From assembly GCA_002099365.1 (NCBI GenBank), contig MSED01000003.1:1178001-1242000 (forward strand): a DNA stretch of 64,000 bases. The letters are read 5' to 3'. The notes below the pieces were generated by a model that had not been told where the DNA came from, did not search any database, and worked only from the letters and a program-made list of their open reading frames with translations. Positions 34,465-45,672 of the stretch are shown one piece after another. A program made the translations under genes and the position numbers. Positions within the stretch are counted from its first letter, which is position 1; every line of letters starts with the position of its first letter. The stretch comes from Phialophora verrucosa (Eukaryota > Ascomycota > Eurotiomycetes > Chaetothyriales > Herpotrichiellaceae).

Positions 34465-36592
34465 CTATCCACCATGACAATGCTTTCAGTCAAATCATGA
34501 GCCACAGTACTGCGTCCTGGTCTGAGAGAGTGGTTCCAACAGCCGCCGGCCGCTTTCACCCCAATCTTAGGTCTCCCAAAGATGGAAACGACGCGCCAAC
34601 TGGCAGCTGAAATACTTTTGTCGGGGACACATGTAGGATACGCTGCGGAGATGACTACCTCGTCACGGAAGTGACCTGTAGATAACATAAGCTCTGAGCC
34701 ACAAATTGTATTATTTAAGGGTCACTGGAAGGTACATTTTTTCTTCGGAAGCCTAAAAATGGTCCTCATTCCGATCACATACCTCTTCCTCCAACTGCGT
34801 CCACATTATTTAAGCCATAAACTAGATTCTTGTCGCTCATACTCTATACTCAGGCCTTGGTCTGAAAACTTGATCCATGTCACATTGCAAGCTTACTCTC
34901 CAAACATTCATGGGCAACGCCGTTGATGAAACATGAAGTGGGAGCGACAACGGAAACCATGTGAGGCTCGAGTCATTTACTACTCAAGGGTCGGGGGTTT
35001 GCTGAATAGTCTCCAGGTGGTAATCTCTCTTCATGTTCGTCTAGATATCCCATCTACATGGTCGAAGGTCGAAAAGGCGTCAAAAGAGGGAGCGGCGCGC
35101 ACTGCCATTTCTCGATCCTCGTTGGCGCTGCAAGCGGTGACCTGATGCAGGACGAAGGACGAGTGTGAAGGCGAGCTTAGGTGAGTGCGAAGGTGCGAGG
35201 GCGGTGGTCACGACCCAATACAGCATTATTTACTCGACAGTCAGACCTCAGTCACTCCCTCTTACCACATGATTACACCACCTCATACGATATGTCAACA
35301 TCGTCCCTAATTGCCCAGGCAAGGAAAGCCAGCACCCCACACGATCAGCCCGGCTTTGCAGCCACCCCGCCTCGCCTAGATTCAATTCGTTCTACAGTAC
35401 TGTACTTGCACAGTCCTTCCGTGACAACTTAACGGCCCATCCTACTCCTGACATCCATAATAGATCCCATCCTGATATCATGTCACGGTGGGCTCCTACT
35501 CGTTGTGGTCCTCCATCAAGCGTCAACAAGTCAACCGGAGCGGCATCAGGGCCTTGGTACGCATAGAACTGCTGCAGCGCACATCACTGCGGCAGCTGAG
35601 GCTAAGGCTGAATTTGCCGAGCCTCCTCATGTCGAGCACGGAGCCCACACACTTCCTGGTCCTAACTTCCAATTGTAGTGCATTGTTTGACGTATGGTGA
35701 CGGTACCATGGCTTTGAAGTTCTAGATTGCAGTGAGGCCGAGAACGGTGTCACAAATCGCCTCCTTCCAAGACCAACAACACAAGACCAGGCGGCAATTT
35801 CACATGATGATCAGGTTTGCGCGTCCTATCGCACTTGGCTGCCCACTGACAATCACTTTGCTCGCAATCCTCGAGATACTGTAACGAAAGTCTCTGCGCA
35901 CAAATGTGAAGTTTACCTTCAGGTTGGTCATTCTACCAATTGGGCATACTGATCAGTCGGCAAATCACAGGGCCTCCACTCCCCGACCGTTCATGGCATT
36001 TGCCTCAAACGGATGATAATGAAAGGGAAGAAAACACGAGACAAAAATGGTATGGTCCCCATTGATGTGCAGAACCCAGCTTCAATACTTGCTCCAGCCG
36101 TTCTATCAGGTCGCATTAGGCTGACTTGGCTTGCATCAAGAGTGCTCGAATCGGGCAGGCCACTGGTGCCAATAAGCCACAATGCCTTGTGCTGATCTCG
36201 TGGCCATTTTGAATCGTCAAATGTGTAACTTGTTATCAGCCAGCCACCGAGCATCTATCCTGTGAACATACCTTCTCGACTCGACTACAGCTGAATTCTA
36301 TGACTTGGTTTGCCCGGCAGTTGCTCAGCTCCCCTTCGCTTCAATGCGAGATGGGTTGACCTGACGTTCTGGAACTGCGGCGCCCAGCGCAAAAACTCGC
36401 AACCACGGTATTGGCGATGGGGCATTCTGGACCGGGTCAGCGACGCAGTCCATGGCCCGGCTCAGCTCTTCGAAGTTGATATTGAGTTTGCCCTTGTGAT
36501 AAGGGTCCGCAGAGCGCTGGTCCTCGTTGATTTTCTTTGGTGTTCTGAAGCGACCTCCAGGTTTATGCTTTTCTTTCTATCTTGCTGTCATT
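34465..36592. other. 2.1-kb non-coding stretch
   Basis: Between the MFS gene and the DUF3176-like gene, which are both on the plus strand. Only short frames occur and none resembles a family; parts (34690-34830) are AT-rich. It may be old decayed sequence. The promoter of the next gene should be near its end. Confidence 0.45.
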
Positions 36593-38491
36593 ATGGGCGC
36601 GGATGCAACAGTCATCGTATCCTCATATCCTCCGACCGAGCATGATCTGCAACAGCAGACACCACCTCTATCGCGCCGTGTCATCAATGGCACTCGCTTT
36701 TGGGCGTCGAGGTTCTTCCCATGGTCCACCAACAAGGCGGAGGTCAAGATTCAGGACATTACGAAGGCTCGATACGTCCCATGGCTAGGCATTGGTGCTC
36801 TAGCCCTGTCTGGGATGACGGTTCTATTCTCTTGGATCGTCCTCAGGGTCATCGACGGGGGTATGCAGAAGGAGGTAAAATACTTGAAGCCTGCCTCATG
36901 GCTATCCGCTATCTTATCCGGCAACAGCGTTCTTCTCGGCTTCGCGATAAGTGAAGGTATCACCATAGCTTGGTGGTTTACCGTAACCCGGACAGACGCA
37001 ACTATCCGCGACATTCACGAAGCTTGGTCACTCGGTTCCAGCGTTTTTGCCGTCCTCCGGGCTGGAAAGAGATTTAACTATGTCGCATTAGCAACCCTCT
37101 TTGTGGCGTCGATTCCCCTTAATGGCAAGTTTTCCCCAAACCCGGCTCGGCTGGTCCTTTGCTAAGATTCCATAGGCGTCCTCTTGCAGAACGCCATCAC
37201 GACTGTACCCGGCACTCATGTCAACACAACCATGATCAGTATCGGCATGGCGGCCGACCTACCGAGTGGGTTCTCTGCCTCTCTCTCCGAAGGCTCAGTC
37301 AGCACATACAGCGACGTCTTGTCGCGAGCTCTTGTCTTAGTTGATCCAGACACGGGTGTCATTGGTTCGGACAGCATGTGGTTCAATGAGCCGGCGTGGA
37401 ACGGATCTGGAAGTTGTGGTGCCGATGACCTGTTGGGCACGTGTACCGGCCGGGCTTACAGTTATGGCTTCGGAGCTGATTGTACCGACTCCTCTGAGGC
37501 ATATGACATTGACCCTAAAAGTCACGACGGTCAACCATTTCCTGCCACGATCTTCTCCAGCCAGGTGGGCTGGGACGCCGACACTCCAGGCGAATTCAGC
37601 CTCTTAATACGCCTCAAAAACACAACCGACTGTGTCGGCCACTACGCCGTTCGAAATTGCACATTCCGTGCCGCTCAGGTATCATACCCCATTCAACTGA
37701 TGCCTGTTTCTAAAACGGGTCCAAAGTCCATTCTGAGAGGATCTGCGAAGGTTTTCTCGTCAAACGTCCTTGGTCTGGATCCCAATACCAGCTTTGACGA
37801 TGATCAAGTAGAGTCTTACCTCACAGTACATTCCGAGGCCAATGCGACCAACAGCACCTTTGGTGGGTTTGTGCATTATCTGCAAAGCGTCTACGACGCC
37901 GAATTGATCTGGGACTGGACCGGCACGAAATGGCACGTCAACGCCACAGGGAAGCAAGCCGATAACGCTGTCATTGACTCCTTCTTCCTTAATTACTTTA
38001 CACTTGACAACCGGAATGAGTCTGATTACCCCACAAGCTCACTCGAAGATCCAGACTTTTGCAAAAACAGGCTCTTCGGTTACCAGGAGGACGACGGTCG
38101 CCTTACGTTGGAGAATCAACTCAAGGATCGTCTTAGGAATCTCATGTTCATGTCCAGCGTTATGCGGAATTCCCTAGACCTTGAATTTTGGTATGAACAG
38201 AACGTGACCGTCAATCGAACTACCGACGTTGCCAAGTACAAGATCATCTATGGGTACTGGGCCGGATCCCTGGCGGTAACGCTCACCATCATTTTCATGA
38301 TCATTCCGACATTCTGGGGCTTTTGGCTGCTGAATGGCAAGCTCACGTTGAGTCCCGTCGACACGGCCACGGCGTTGGAAGCACCGCTTGTTCGCTCGGA
38401 GAACCGCGTCGATGATTCGAAGGCACGATTGAAGGAAATCGGGTCGCGGCCACTCCACCCCTTGCGACGGGACGGATCAGGCAGTAGTTGA
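36593..38491 (+). CDS. DUF3176-like fungal membrane protein, 615 aa, two exons with a GC-AG intron
   Basis: Exons 36593-37124 and 37176-38491. The 51-nt intron begins GCAAGT, a known non-canonical GC donor, and ends ATAG; no GT alternative keeps frame, and splicing restores IPLNGVLLQNAIT, close to the family's DG-PLLQ-RA motif. Layout: short cytosolic N-terminus, TM near YVPWLGIGALALSGMTVLFSWIVL, a second and third TM before the motif, then a large Cys-containing and N-glycosylation-rich outer domain. A last TM (WAGSLAVTLTIIFMIIPTFWGFWLL) and a short tail follow. The function of this ascomycete family is unknown. An upstream in-frame ATG at 36527 is less likely. Confidence 0.8.
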
Positions 38492-39524
38492 GATCCACCC
38501 TTGTCCTAGATCAGAAATTCGCCTGAAAATCTAGGTGACAGCGACGAGCGTTCGGAGTAGACGCAGGGAAAGAGAAACTTGCCATCTGTGTCAAGTTGAG
38601 GCACTATCTGATACATGCTATGCGAGGGACCAAAATGAACATAAAAGATTTTTGGTTGCTGAGTCTGCTTTGGTCCTTCCAATTCGCATATACAATTCTA
38701 CTAAGTGGTATAGCTGCCCGCGGTGACCACATGTTGATGATGGTAGATGTGTTATTGTCATATCTTCCACAGTAGCAATATGTCACTGACCTGAGTTTAG
38801 CAAGTTCCCGGCGAACAGTGAGCGCGTGAGTTCCAGACCCCAAGATTTCAGGCTGACGTCCGATGCCCAAGTCGCGGAAACTGGTCCACTCGACACTCAC
38901 GCGAGTGCCATCGAGGCAGACTTGCTGTATCAGGTCTTGGAAGCATGGGTGACGGTTGCGGATATCCCTGACAAACCGGAACTTCTTGGCAGTTTTGCAC
39001 CACCAGCACACCGACTCCTTGTCGATGGCCATGGTCTTCTGCTACTGCATCTCTGGGTCCGACAACTGCCCGGAGATCGATGAGAATGAAAATGCCATCA
39101 TTCCTGATATAAAGAAATATACAGAAAGGTTTATCGTCATGCCTCAGGAATATTCGGCCAGGATTCTACCAGTGTCCGACGGCATAAAGCTCAGAGGAAC
39201 CTGTTACGACACAATGGAAGACACGAAGGAAATTGCCACGAATCAGAATGGGAAGACTCTCTCCTTGCCTCCTTTTCTTGATCCCCAGGACAGTATTATG
39301 AGGTTCTGTCGGACCACAGTATTATGGCCATGTTTGTCACAGCGGCTGGTTTTCAGGTAAGGCCGCAGATTTAAGATGGTGTCGGACCAGCCGCACCATG
39401 CAAATAACAAGGCGAATGGATCTTCTATGTTCATGTCGCGGTCTCTCACGGTACTTCCAAACGACCTTGTGAGCTTCCCTTAAAATGCTGTACCACGATT
39501 TCGGACGAGTCTTCCTTTGGCTGC
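38492..39524. other. non-coding, inside decayed block
   Basis: About 1 kb with a 142-codon minus-strand frame (38604-39032, containing VCWWCKTAKKFRFVRDI) and a plus-strand frame (38956-39360) that I cannot place in any family. Both are probably chance or decayed sequence. Confidence 0.35.
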
Positions 39525-39995
39525 TTGGAGATTGTTCGTCGGCGATCCCGTCGGAGCACTAGTGGTGGCCTCGAGGCTTGACCCAAACCCTTTCGACAAT
39601 GCTGATCGCAAAGTTGAAATAGGATCTCGCTGTCGCAGCTGTACGCGTCAAAAGCTTCCTAATCAACGTGGCCTTATCCGAGACCCCGGCCATCCTGGAA
39701 TCAAATCTCATGAATCGGAAGAACGTGGGCTATATCGGGTCTAATGTATGTGCAAGACGAGAATTTCAGGATGTTATAGATGCATTGGCCTCAGGTATGA
39801 CCTGGCCAGCTCACTCGTATGGAATTGCTTCATTGAAAATCCTGCTAACTCATGACGGTCCAAGGTCAGATTAAGAATCCACAACAGAGGATAATTCCTC
39901 GAGTGTCTTTGAGACATGCTGTTGAAAGCGGATACAAGCTTCTGATCGAACACAAGGACAAGCATATCGAGGTCCTCATTAACCCTCAGGCCTAG
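39525..39995 (+). pseudogene. remnant of a zinc-type alcohol/butanediol dehydrogenase, C-terminal part
   Basis: The 3' end of a medium-chain dehydrogenase is readable. SFLINVALSETPAILESNLM, KNVGYIGS and EFQDVIDALASG lead into a GT-AG intron (about 39795-39865, with a GCTAAC branch site). QIKNPQQRIIPRVSL, HAVESGYKLLIEHKDKHIEV and a stop at 39993-39995 follow. Upstream, GDPVGALVVAS around 39540-39575 recalls the Rossmann GGPVG motif. It is in another frame and too close, so most of the coenzyme domain and the entire zinc catalytic domain are gone. Confidence 0.65.
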
Positions 39996-40341
39996 GCCAC
40001 ATCTGTTCTTGCAACAGAGGAGGCCACAGAAGAAGAACGAGAGAGGTTGTTCGGATCACTGCTCGACCTGGTCATGTTATAACACAAATTCAACACCAAG
40101 GCACAAAGATTGCGGGTAACAAGGGTAGATCAGTTTTCCTGAAGCCGTACAACCCGCCATTTTCCTAGTCAATTGTACCGATGTCAAGGCTGAGACCCTC
40201 TCCACAAACCTTGCCCCGGCGTTCACGTAGCGTCGGTTCTGGCCAACACTCGCAATCTACAGACTTTTGAGAAAATGGTTGAGATGTCCTCGTCTCACCC
40301 TCTTAGCGACACACGGACTGCGCTCTGGACTCCCTAGGGAC
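39996..40341. other. spacer between two relics
   Basis: 346 bp between the dehydrogenase remnant and the transporter remnant. The place where the transporter's first exon should be does not encode a recognisable N-terminal membrane segment. Confidence 0.4.
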
Positions 40342-41743
40342 AATATTAGCGGGACTGCCTGGACCTCAAGCTGGGCACCGGCTTGAGATACAACGCCGCC
40401 GTGTCCGTCTTCTTCGTGTCGTATTCACTTCTCGAAGTCCCCAGCAACATCATGCTCAAGGTCATCCGGCCTTCGATCTGGCTCTCCATCCTCTGCTTCT
40501 CCTGGGGGCTGGTCATGACATTGATGGGCCTTGTCAATAGCTACCAAGGACTCGTTGCCGCTCGATTCTTTCTAGGGATAGGAGAATCCGGCCTGTTTCC
40601 CGCGTAAGTTTCTCTTACTCTCGAGGCTCCCTAGCTTGTGAAACGGGGCGTCTTGAGATTTGTCCTACGACGTTGCTGATATATGAGTCTGTAGCGCCAC
40701 GTACCTCTTGACAATCTGGTACCAGCGCTATGAGCTCCAAAGGCGCATAGCGTTCTTCTACACCGCCGCGACCCTGGCCGGTGCTTTCTCCGGTCTGCTG
40801 GCATTCGCGATCGAAAAGATGGACGGCATCTCCGGTCTCGCTGGCTGGAAGTGGATCTTCATCCTCGAGGGCCTCCTCCCGGTCGCCGTCTCACTCACGC
40901 TCTACTTCATCCCTCCTGGATAACCCGGAGACGGCCAAGTTCCTGACGCCGCGTGAGCGCGAGTTCGTCATATGTCGCGTGGCCTTCCAGACCGACTCGG
41001 GACAAGGCCGCGTTACTAATGCGGACAAGATCACTTCGCGCCATGTCAAGGACGCCTTTGCGGATTGGAAAGTCTGGTGCGCTATGGTCCCTATGGGCGC
41101 GGCCGGCATCGCCACGTACGGCTTTACGGCCACCGCCCCGACCGTCGTCCAAGGCTTAGGCTATACGTCTGCCAACGCGCAGCTGATGACCATCCCAATC
41201 TACGTCTTCGGCATGATCGCCACCATCATCGTCTCCTTCTGGTCCGACTACGTCCACCAGCGCACCCCGTTCATCATGGGCAGTTTCGCCATTGGTGCCG
41301 TCGGCTTCACCGCCCAGCTGGCCATCCCCCACCCCGCCCTCCCCGGCGTCACGTACTTCTTCCTCTTCCTCATCGTCGTATGCCTCTACTGTCCCGTCCA
41401 GACTATCGTCGCCCTCGTCGGGAACAACATCGCCCGGTCCTCCACTCGCGCCGTCGGCATGGCGCTTTTGATCAATATCGGAAACCGGTGCGGAATCTGC
41501 GGGGCGAACGTCTATCTGGCCCGAGAGGCGCCTCGATATTGGACAGGCTACGGGATGGGGCTGGCCGTCTGCGTTGCTGGATTTGTCGCGGCGTATATCT
41601 TGCGTGTGGGCTATGCGAGGGAGGACCGCCGCAGAGACGAATTCTTGGCCAGAGAAGGCGAGGAGAATGTCAGGGCCAGATATACCGAGCAAGAACTCCT
41701 CGAGTTGGGGGATAAGAACCCCTTTTTCAGGTACACTCTGTGA
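40342..41743 (+). pseudogene. ACS-family MFS transporter, 5'-truncated and frameshifted
   Basis: Relative of the allantoate/nicotinate-type permeases. Coding begins abruptly at DLKLGTGLRYNAAVSVFF, preceded by an in-frame TAG at about 40348; the usual cytosolic N-terminus and TM1 are absent. The part SVFFVSYSLLEVPSNI, MTLMGLVNSYQGL and FFLGIGESGLFP is conserved. A GT-AG intron (40604-40694) is intact. At 40910-40913 an extra C shifts the frame, giving FIPPG and stop TAA at 40921-40923 instead of the family's LDNPETAKFL; the +1 frame continues unbroken to 41743. One base is all that separates the main part from an open frame, so a sequencing error there is possible, but the lost N-terminus is independent evidence of decay. 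Confidence 0.75.
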
Positions 41744-42032
41744 ATTGTCGGCATAGAACGAGGGAGCCGAAGTGAGGCGAAGCCGGGGATGGCGTAGCGC
41801 AAGCCTTTGGCTTTGGTGGATTTGGCATCGTTCATGTTGAGTCTCCTCTACCTATGCTCGAGCGGGAGCCCTCCTGGTGTGTTACTCAACGAACGTCTGG
41901 CTAGTGACCCAGACAAATCAGAGTTCCACGATTTTCCGCGTAATGACGCGACATGAAACTTTCCTTTGAGGCGCAACTCACGCAAATATTCTGAATAGTT
42001 GCGGGTTTCAAACCTAGCTGCGGCAAGTTCTT

Positions 42033-42965
42033 TCATGGCGTGGGGACGTCCAACCGTAACATCTTCAACGAGCGCTCAAGAGTGGACAGCTTTTTCTCCC
42101 GTTCCTCTTTCAACATACTCGAGGAATTCATCTCTGGTGATGGGCTGGGGCTCGTATGCTCAAAATCTTCCTTGCTCGGTGTGGAATCTACTAGTTGGAG
42201 GGCATGTCCTCGCAATCGCATCTCGTCGGCAGAATGTTTCATGGTGTTTTGCACAACCGGTCGAAGGCGCTTGCTATACCCTATTTCCAAGTCGGAAGTA
42301 CCGAAGAATGCGTCGCGATAGGTTTCGTCAACGAAGGCTTGCATCAACGTGGCAAATGTCTGGCCAGCTTGAAAGAGATAGCTGCGCTGCGCTTCCAAGG
42401 CACGTCCTGATGTGCCTAGGCTCTTCAGCCGCTGCTCGCAGTTCGTAATTCCAATATGAACATCTTGCAACAACAATTCTTAGGTTCTTTCCAGATATGG
42501 GCCAAAAGGGTGTCGCTCAGGCGCTTCCTCAGGGCCGCGATTCCGAACCGGTCTTTCGCAACATGTTTCCAGTCGTTGGTCTGAAAGAAATCCTGCCCTG
42601 CCTTGCCCTCTCTTCGTTGTGGAATCTCTCCTGGAGTCACGTTTGCGAAGGACGTTCCAACCAAGCGTAAATATCGACCTCCCTTGTCGGTCACCAAGGA
42701 GTGGAAAGCCTTGAAAGTCTTTGAGCCGCTATGGAGAGTGTCTCGTTTGGTGATAATGCCCAGCGTACAATCAACCTGGGGATCCGCTTCTCGTGCAAAT
42801 TCAGTGGCGATCTGTTTGTTGTAGTCATCCTGGCCGAGACATCCGCGAGAACGATACTTCTCTTCTTCGCCATGTAACACTTTACCAGCTCATGGACAGC
42901 CTTTGCTTCTTTCCTGGACTTGATGTTTATCGCCGGCGGGGTAGACGGCGAAATGGTAGAGATGA
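42033..42965 (-). pseudogene. dynamin-like GTPase remnant with frameshifts
   Basis: Read on the minus strand, pieces of a fungal dynamin/Mx-like GTPase follow in order. PAINIKSRKEAKAV, YNKQIATEFAREADPQ and TLGIITKRDTLHSGS come from the GTPase domain (the last includes the TKxD nucleotide motif, here TKRD). LRKRLSDTLLAHIWKE comes from the stalk, then LGTSGRALEAQRSYLF and LEIGYSKRLRP. At least two frame changes are needed, near 42825-42835 and near 42465-42485. The P-loop and the switch regions upstream are missing. Such GTPases often accompany HET-like genes in variable fungal regions. Confidence 0.65.
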
Positions 42966-43642
42966 CATGAGAGAGGACTTGTTGTGTGAAAGGTCAATGG
43001 AAGAATATCGAGTACGGTCTCTGGAGGGATCTTATATCGCGATATTTTCAGAGGACAACACTGGCCGTCACCCGCTTTAAGGGTACCAAGAAGCCATACC
43101 ACGTCGCTGGTAGATTCAAGGTAGCCTCGTCTCATTGCCATAGCTGCAGGGGAAATTATTAACACCACATACAAGGATAGGTGGTGCTAACGTTGAAGGA
43201 GAGAACGAGTTCGACTCTGCATCTATGACATGTTGAAGTGCGACGAAGATTGTTTAAAAAAGACCACGCACTTATCGTAGTTCGGAATGCTTAGGTAGCG
43301 AGTACAGCTCAGTTGTCCTTCGTGGTGTTTCATTCACTTGGGGTACAGAGATGGTGCCACTTCTCAATCGCTCGTGTTCACTGTGGTAGAACCAATCAGC
43401 AGGAGATCGGATCATGCTGGGATTAAAAGCGGCATTGCACTCTTTTAAGGTTCAGAAAGCTCGAATACAAACACTGGTATGCCTCAGTAATCATTGTATT
43501 GATATGTTATGCACTATCGGATCGTTTGCAAAGCATGCTTGCCATCCTACGAAAGCTGTTGGAAGGCGGCGCACTCTGTACTCATGTTCCTTTTCGTGCC
43601 CCAATCCAACCAAAGCTCCCCGCATCAGAAGCGCTGCCGTAC
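42966..43642. other. non-coding between dynamin relic and enolase
   Basis: About 680 bp with no family-like coding sequence; it may include further degraded N-terminal sequence of the dynamin-like gene near 42966-43170 and the 3' flank of enolase. Confidence 0.4.
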
Positions 43643-45061
43643 TTACAAGGTAACGGACTTGCGGAAGTTGCTCCCAGCATAGATAGCGTTCGATCCCAAC
43701 TCTTCCTCGATGCGCAGGATCTGGTTCAGCTTGGCAAGACGCTCGGACCGCGCTGGAGCACCTGTCTTGATCTCACCAGCCCGAATACCAACAACGATGT
43801 CAGCGATGGTAACGTCCTCGGTCTCACCGGAACGATGTGATACCATCACACCCCAGCCAGCGGCGTAAGAATCCTTGGCAGCTTGGATGGACTCAGTAAG
43901 GGTGCCAATTTGGTTGACCTTCAGCAACAAGGCATTGCAGGCCTTCGACTCAATCGCTCTCTTGATGCGCTTAGGGTTGGTCACCGTTAAGTCGTCGCTG
44001 TTCACGGTTAGTCATTGTCGCAAATTCTGGCTCTGGTTCAAAAACTCACCCAACGATCTGGAAGTCGGAGGTCTTGAAGAAGTAGCTCCAAGCCTCCCAG
44101 TCATCCTCAGCGAAGGGGTCCTCGATCGAGACGATTGGATATTTGCTCGCGAGGGCCTTGTACTGGTCGGCCAATTGCTCGTAGGTGATCCATTTGCTCT
44201 TGTCGCTATCAGGGTTCTTGAAATCGAGATCGTACTTCTTCGCATCTTCCTTGTAGAATTCGCTCGAGGCCACATCCATGGCGATGTTCATCTTGCCCGT
44301 GTAGCCAGCTTCTTCGATAGCTTGGGAGATAAGGTCCAAAGCCTCTTCAGCAGTCTGGATATCTGGAGCGACACCACCCTCATCGCCAACGTTGCCTGCG
44401 GACTGGCCGTACTTCTTTTTGGCAAGAGCCTTCAGCTTCTGATAGACCTCAGCACCCCATCGGAGACCCTCAGAAAACGATGGCGCTTGGCTGTACTCCC
44501 TATTAGCACTGTATGGTGCAACAGGGCTGCAGTCACTTACTCAGGGACGATCATGAATTCTTGGAAAGCAAGACGGCCGCCTGCATGCGAACCACCATTG
44601 AGGACGTTCATGAATGGTACAGGAAGGACGTATGGCTTCTTCGTGCCTGCGAGGTCGGAGACGTGTGCGTAGAGAGGCACGCCCTTTTGAGCGGCACCAG
44701 CTTTCGCGACCGCAAGACTGACGCCCAGAATAGCATTGGCACCAAGATTGGTCTTGTTCTCTGTTCCATCGAGCTCAATCAAGAACTTGTCGACGCTGGA
44801 CTGATCGGTGACGTCGATGTTCTTCTCGATCAATTTTGGTCCGATGACTGTGTTCACGTTGTCGACCGCCTTCAGAACACCCTTTCCTCCCCAGTGTGTC
44901 TTGTCGCCATCTCGAAGCTCGCAGGCTTCGTGCTGGCCGGTGGAGGCACCAGAGGGGACAATGGCTCGGTGGAGACCGGTCTCGGTGACGACGTCAACTT
45001 CGACTGTCGGGTTTCCCCGGGAGTCGTAGACGGAGCGGGCGTGAACTTTGACGATGGGCAT
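43643..45061 (-). CDS. ENO1: enolase (2-phosphoglycerate dehydratase), 438 aa, three exons
   Basis: Glycolytic conversion of 2-phosphoglycerate to phosphoenolpyruvate in the cytosol. Exons on the minus strand: 45061-44541, 44490-44050 and 43997-43643 (1317 nt, frame kept). All hallmark segments are present: MPIVKVHARSVYDSRGNPTV, PSGASTGQHEA, NVLNGGSHAGGRLAFQEFM, VGDEGGVAPD, SIEDPFAEDDW and the signature LLLKVNQIGTLTES. The last is followed by SHRSGETED. Length is exactly typical. The TAA stop overlaps a GTAAGT string, but the protein already ends at the normal place. A 5' UTR intron probably lies just before the ATG (see separate entry). Divergent from RPT4. Confidence 0.97.
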
Positions 45062-45063
45062 GA

Positions 45064-45256
45064 CTGTTGGTGGGTTAGTAAGTGGAAAATATCGGAACAG
45101 TGACGAAAATGTATTGAACGTGAGAAACCGCAAGCAAGCGATCGTGAGAACAAGGTCTGAGAAGAGGAGATATCGAAAGGAAACGAAGCCAAAGAGCTTG
45201 TTGCGCAAGCTACAGGCCAGGCAGGTTGCACAAGGCGACTGGGTAAGTATACTTAC
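45064..45256 (-). other. probable 5' UTR intron of enolase
   Basis: On the minus strand a consensus donor GTAAGTATAC begins at 45256 and a perfect TACTAAC branch site followed by CCACCAACAG ends at 45064, two bases before the ATG. Size 193 nt. Leader introns are common in highly expressed glycolytic genes of fungi. The donor is part of a 14-bp perfect palindrome (45243-45256). Confidence 0.55.
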
Positions 45257-45663
45257 TGGCTATTCTCAGTGGTGTGATGGAAGTGTTGAGTCAGTAACCA
45301 GCTGCTTAGTGATGTATCTGAAGTGGTAGGAGGGTTCCAGCTTGTTTCCTCTTTGAAGATGTGAACAAGGAGCAAAGATTGAAAGAAGAGAAACTTTGTT
45401 TATTTTGGTGGGGGTTGTTGGCACGAGTGAATTGACGGTATTGATCGCTACAAATTTACCTGCATCTCAGCAACAATTCACTCAGCCAGCAGCTTGTTGC
45501 GCAGGTGCGGGACACGATCAACCCCTCCAAGCTGTTGACGGTGACCGATTCGCGCATCTCCCAGCACATGGGGTCCGCCCAAGCCAAATCTGTCCCTGTC
45601 AATGCCCAACGTCACTGCAAGCTCAGGGTCCTCCGTCACAATCGAGCTAATTATTTCAAGTTA

Positions 45664-45672
45664 GGAGGCAAA
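45664..45672 (+). promoter_or_regulatory. PACE-like proteasome element upstream of RPT4
   Basis: GGAGGCAAA differs by one base from the yeast Rpn4 site GGTGGCAAA. It is about 245 bp upstream of the RPT4 start, in the right orientation and distance range. A chance match is possible. Confidence 0.3.

Noticed and set aside
38604..39032. Minus-strand frame of 142 codons in the decayed block
   Set aside because: It has a WxxC-like stretch but no match to any zinc or DNA-binding pattern; probably chance.
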